Assembly (NCBI RefSeq): GCF_001592205.1
Contig: NZ_BCWM01000010.1
Coordinates: forward strand, 1 to 64,000
Source: Brevundimonas vesicularis NBRC 12165
Lineage (GTDB): Bacteria > Pseudomonadota > Alphaproteobacteria > Caulobacterales > Caulobacteraceae
Length of the DNA: 64,000 bases
Direction of reading: 5' to 3'
The notes under the pieces were generated by a model that made no database searches, was not told the DNA's origin, and worked only from the letters and a program-made list of their open reading frames with translations. Each line of letters starts with the position of its first letter. Position 1 is the stretch's first letter. Of the stretch, positions 62,464 to 64,000 are shown in pieces. Position numbers and translations under genes: made by a program.

Positions 62464-63777
62464 TCAGTGGATGGCCTCGCCGTGCTGGGTATAGTCCAGC
62501 CCCTCGACCTCTTCGTCCTTGGTGACGCGCAGGTCCGTGGTGAACTTGCAGATCATCAGGACGACGAAGGTGCCCACCGCGCTCCATGCGATGACGCCAA
62601 CCAGGCCGACGGCCTGTTTCCACACGGTCGCCCCCTCCGACAGGGCGTTGACGGTTGTCGTGGCGAAGACGCCGGTCAGCAGGGCGCCGACGATGCCGCC
62701 CACACCGTGAACCCCGAAGGCGTCCAGGCTGTCATCGTATTTCAGCGCGTGCTTCAGCCAGACCGCGCCCGCATAGCAGGCCGGGCCGCCGATCAGGCCG
62801 ATGAAGAAGGCGCCCTTGGGATCGACGAAACCGGCGGCGGGGGTGATGGCGACCAGACCGCCGACGACGCCCGACAACAGGCCCAGCAGGGTCGGACGCT
62901 TGCGGTCGAACCATTCGATGGTCATCCAGCCCAGGGCGGCGCTGCCGGCGGCCAGGATCGTATTGAACGCGGCGGTGGCGGCCAGCGCATCGGCTGCGCC
63001 CGCCGATCCAGCGTTGAAGCCCAGCCAGCCGACCAGCAGCAGGCCTGTGCCGATGGCGCTATAGACCAGGTTGGCGGGGGCCATGTTGTCGCGCCCGAAG
63101 CCGTGACGCGGCCCCAGCACCAGGGCGCAGACCAGGCCGGCGATACCGGCGTTGACGTGGACGACCGCGCCGCCCGCAAAGTCGAGCACGCCCAGCCCGC
63201 CCAGATAGCCCCCGCCCCAGACCTGATGACAGATCGGCGCATAGACGATCAGGTGCCACAGGCCAAAGAACAGCAGGCTGGCCGAGAACTTCATCCGCTC
63301 GGCGAAGGCGCCGGCGATCAGGGCCGGGGTGATGATGGCGAAGGTCATCTGGAAGCTGACGAACAGCAGTTCGGGCAGGCCGGGCAGCAGGCTGTGGGCC
63401 GTCCGGGCGGTGACGCCGTTGAGGAAGGCCGCCTGAACCCCGCCGATGACGCCGTTGATCGCGTCCGGCCCCTTGCCGAACGACAGGCTGTAGCCGACCA
63501 GGAACCACAGGACCGAGACGATGGCGAAGGCGGCCGCCGACTGGGCGACGACGCTGATGATGTTCTTCTTCCTGACCATGCCGCCGTAGAACAGGGCCAG
63601 ACCCGGCAGGGTCATCAGCAGGACCAGGGCCGTCGACGTCAGGATCCAGGCCGTCGCCGCCGTATCGATGACCAGCGGCGCCTGATGCGCCAGCAGGGAT
63701 GGGGCCGCCAGGGCCGGTGAGGCGAAAGCCGCCGCCCCGGCGACGAGCGTGACGACGAGGGGGGCGGATCGGGTCAT
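62464..63777 (-). CDS. amtB: Ammonium transporter AmtB
   Basis: A 437-residue trimeric ammonium channel with a signal sequence (SPALA) and 11 membrane helices. Signatures: FYGGMVRKKNIISV, FQMTFAIITPALIAGAFAERMKF, DFAGGAVVHVNAGIAGLVCALVLGPR (pore His) and DAFGVHGVGGIVGALLTGVF (second pore His). No glnK is adjacent, which is unusual. Start ATG 63777. The upstream gene on the same strand is a likely gltB. Confidence 0.96.
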   Translation of the reverse strand: MTRSAPLVVTLVAGAAAFASPALAAPSLLAHQAPLVIDTAATAWILTSTALVLLMTLPGLALFYGGMVRKKNIISVVAQSAAAFAIVSVLWFLVGYSLSFGKGPDAINGVIGGVQAAFLNGVTARTAHSLLPGLPELLFVSFQMTFAIITPALIAGAFAERMKFSASLLFFGLWHLIVYAPICHQVWGGGYLGGLGVLDFAGGAVVHVNAGIAGLVCALVLGPRHGFGRDNMAPANLVYSAIGTGLLLVGWLGFNAGSAGAADALAATAAFNTILAAGSAALGWMTIEWFDRKRPTLLGLLSGVVGGLVAITPAAGFVDPKGAFFIGLIGGPACYAGAVWLKHALKYDDSLDAFGVHGVGGIVGALLTGVFATTTVNALSEGATVWKQAVGLVGVIAWSAVGTFVVLMICKFTTDLRVTKDEEVEGLDYTQHGEAIH

Positions 63778-63806
63778 GGCGGCTTTCTGGGGCAGGCGGT
63801 TCGATG

Positions 63807-64000
63807 TCAGGCGGAGGTCTTCAGGCGTTCCGTGCGGGCGACGATGTCGGTCAGGGGCACGATGCGGACGAAGCGTTTCAGGCTGTTGTCCCAATCCGTC
63901 AGCAGACGCCGCGCCAGGGGCGAGGCCGTCGCGGCCAGATGGGCCTCGATCAGGCCCTTCAGTCGATCGGCCGCCTGTGCGTCAATGTCGGTCACGCCCG
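63807..64000 (-). CDS. gltB: Glutamate synthase large subunit GltB, C-terminal end (partial)
   Basis: The frame is open to the window edge and ends at 63807. The visible 64 residues (RLKGLIEAHLAATASPLARRLLTDWDNSLKRFVRIVPLTDI) match the pattern L-I-E-x-H-x-x-x-T-x-S-x-x-A-x-x-x-L-x-x-W-x-x-x-x-x-x-F-V-x-x-x-P seen at the end of GltB. A GTG near 63995 is an internal codon, not a start. Identification rests on this tail only. Confidence 0.75.
   Translation of the reverse strand, partial: GVTDIDAQAADRLKGLIEAHLAATASPLARRLLTDWDNSLKRFVRIVPLTDIVARTERLKTSA

Overview
The window is a GC-rich alphaproteobacterial chromosome segment, most likely from the Caulobacteraceae and plausibly Brevundimonas. This is inferred from a CtrA-type box (ATAA-N7-TTAACC) and clustered GANTC sites in front of flagellar basal-body genes, an EcfG-type promoter (GGAAC-N17-CGTT), the order lptC-lptA-lptB-rpoN-hpf-ptsN, the hsp20/DUF1150 pair and the ybgC-tolQRAB-pal-cpoB cluster. 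It is ordinary chromosome: no prophage, rRNA operon or CRISPR array is visible. The accessory content consists of two toxin-antitoxin modules, several dispersed palindromic elements and a few AT-richer orphan genes.

Layout. 1-900: AT-richer orphan genes, one with an in-frame stop just after its likely start. 0.96-3.1 kb: thiC under a TPP riboswitch. 3.2-5.6 kb: a BLUF photoreceptor, a DUF4019-like protein and the TIGR02587/TIGR02588 pair. 6.3-11.9 kb: small-molecule genes (D-cysteine desulfhydrase, DUF3253, chromate transporter, Asp/Glu racemase, nucleoside hydrolase, ribokinase). 11.9-19.9 kb: peptidases, an alcohol dehydrogenase, a thioesterase, and MarR and PadR regulators. 20-22.1 kb: divergent arsenic resistance genes (arsR-arsC / arsB). 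22.4-27.5 kb: a YebC protein, hemerythrin, MgtC and ruvCAB, followed by a BrnT/BrnA module overlapping ruvB. 27.6-41.8 kb: a TAP-like hydrolase, then an envelope cluster holding a compact SEDS-like membrane protein, ybgC, tolQ, tolR, tolA, an inverted vapBC module, tolB, pal, a DUF3667 protein, cpoB, tilS and ftsH. 42-49.6 kb: orphan gene, rnk, folP, two DMT-type membrane proteins, thiD, and a 949-residue TPR protein. 49.7-55.5 kb: HU, fliOP divergent from flgBC-fliE, then polysaccharide and glycosyltransferase genes. 55.8-61.6 kb: tRNA-Leu, rnd, lptCAB, rpoN, hpf, ptsN. 61.6-64 kb: DUF1150, hsp20, amtB and the 3' end of a probable gltB.

The genes group into a few jobs: envelope integrity and constriction (Tol-Pal, Lpt, FtsH), Holliday-junction repair (RuvCAB), early flagellar export and rod assembly, nitrogen control (RpoN, PtsN, AmtB, GltB), thiamine pyrimidine synthesis (ThiC, ThiD) and arsenic detoxification. 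The observations most worth following are: a 287-residue protein that keeps the landmarks of SEDS (FtsW/RodA) proteins in shortened form next to ybgC-tol; a vapBC module inverted between tolA and tolB; a pair of mutually inverted 60-bp palindromic elements with compensatory arm changes upstream of flgB; a MITE-like repeat whose end supplies the ribosome binding site of ruvA and which has a relative next to rpoN; a CTG-initiated tilS; and a near-leaderless EcfG-type promoter on mgtC.
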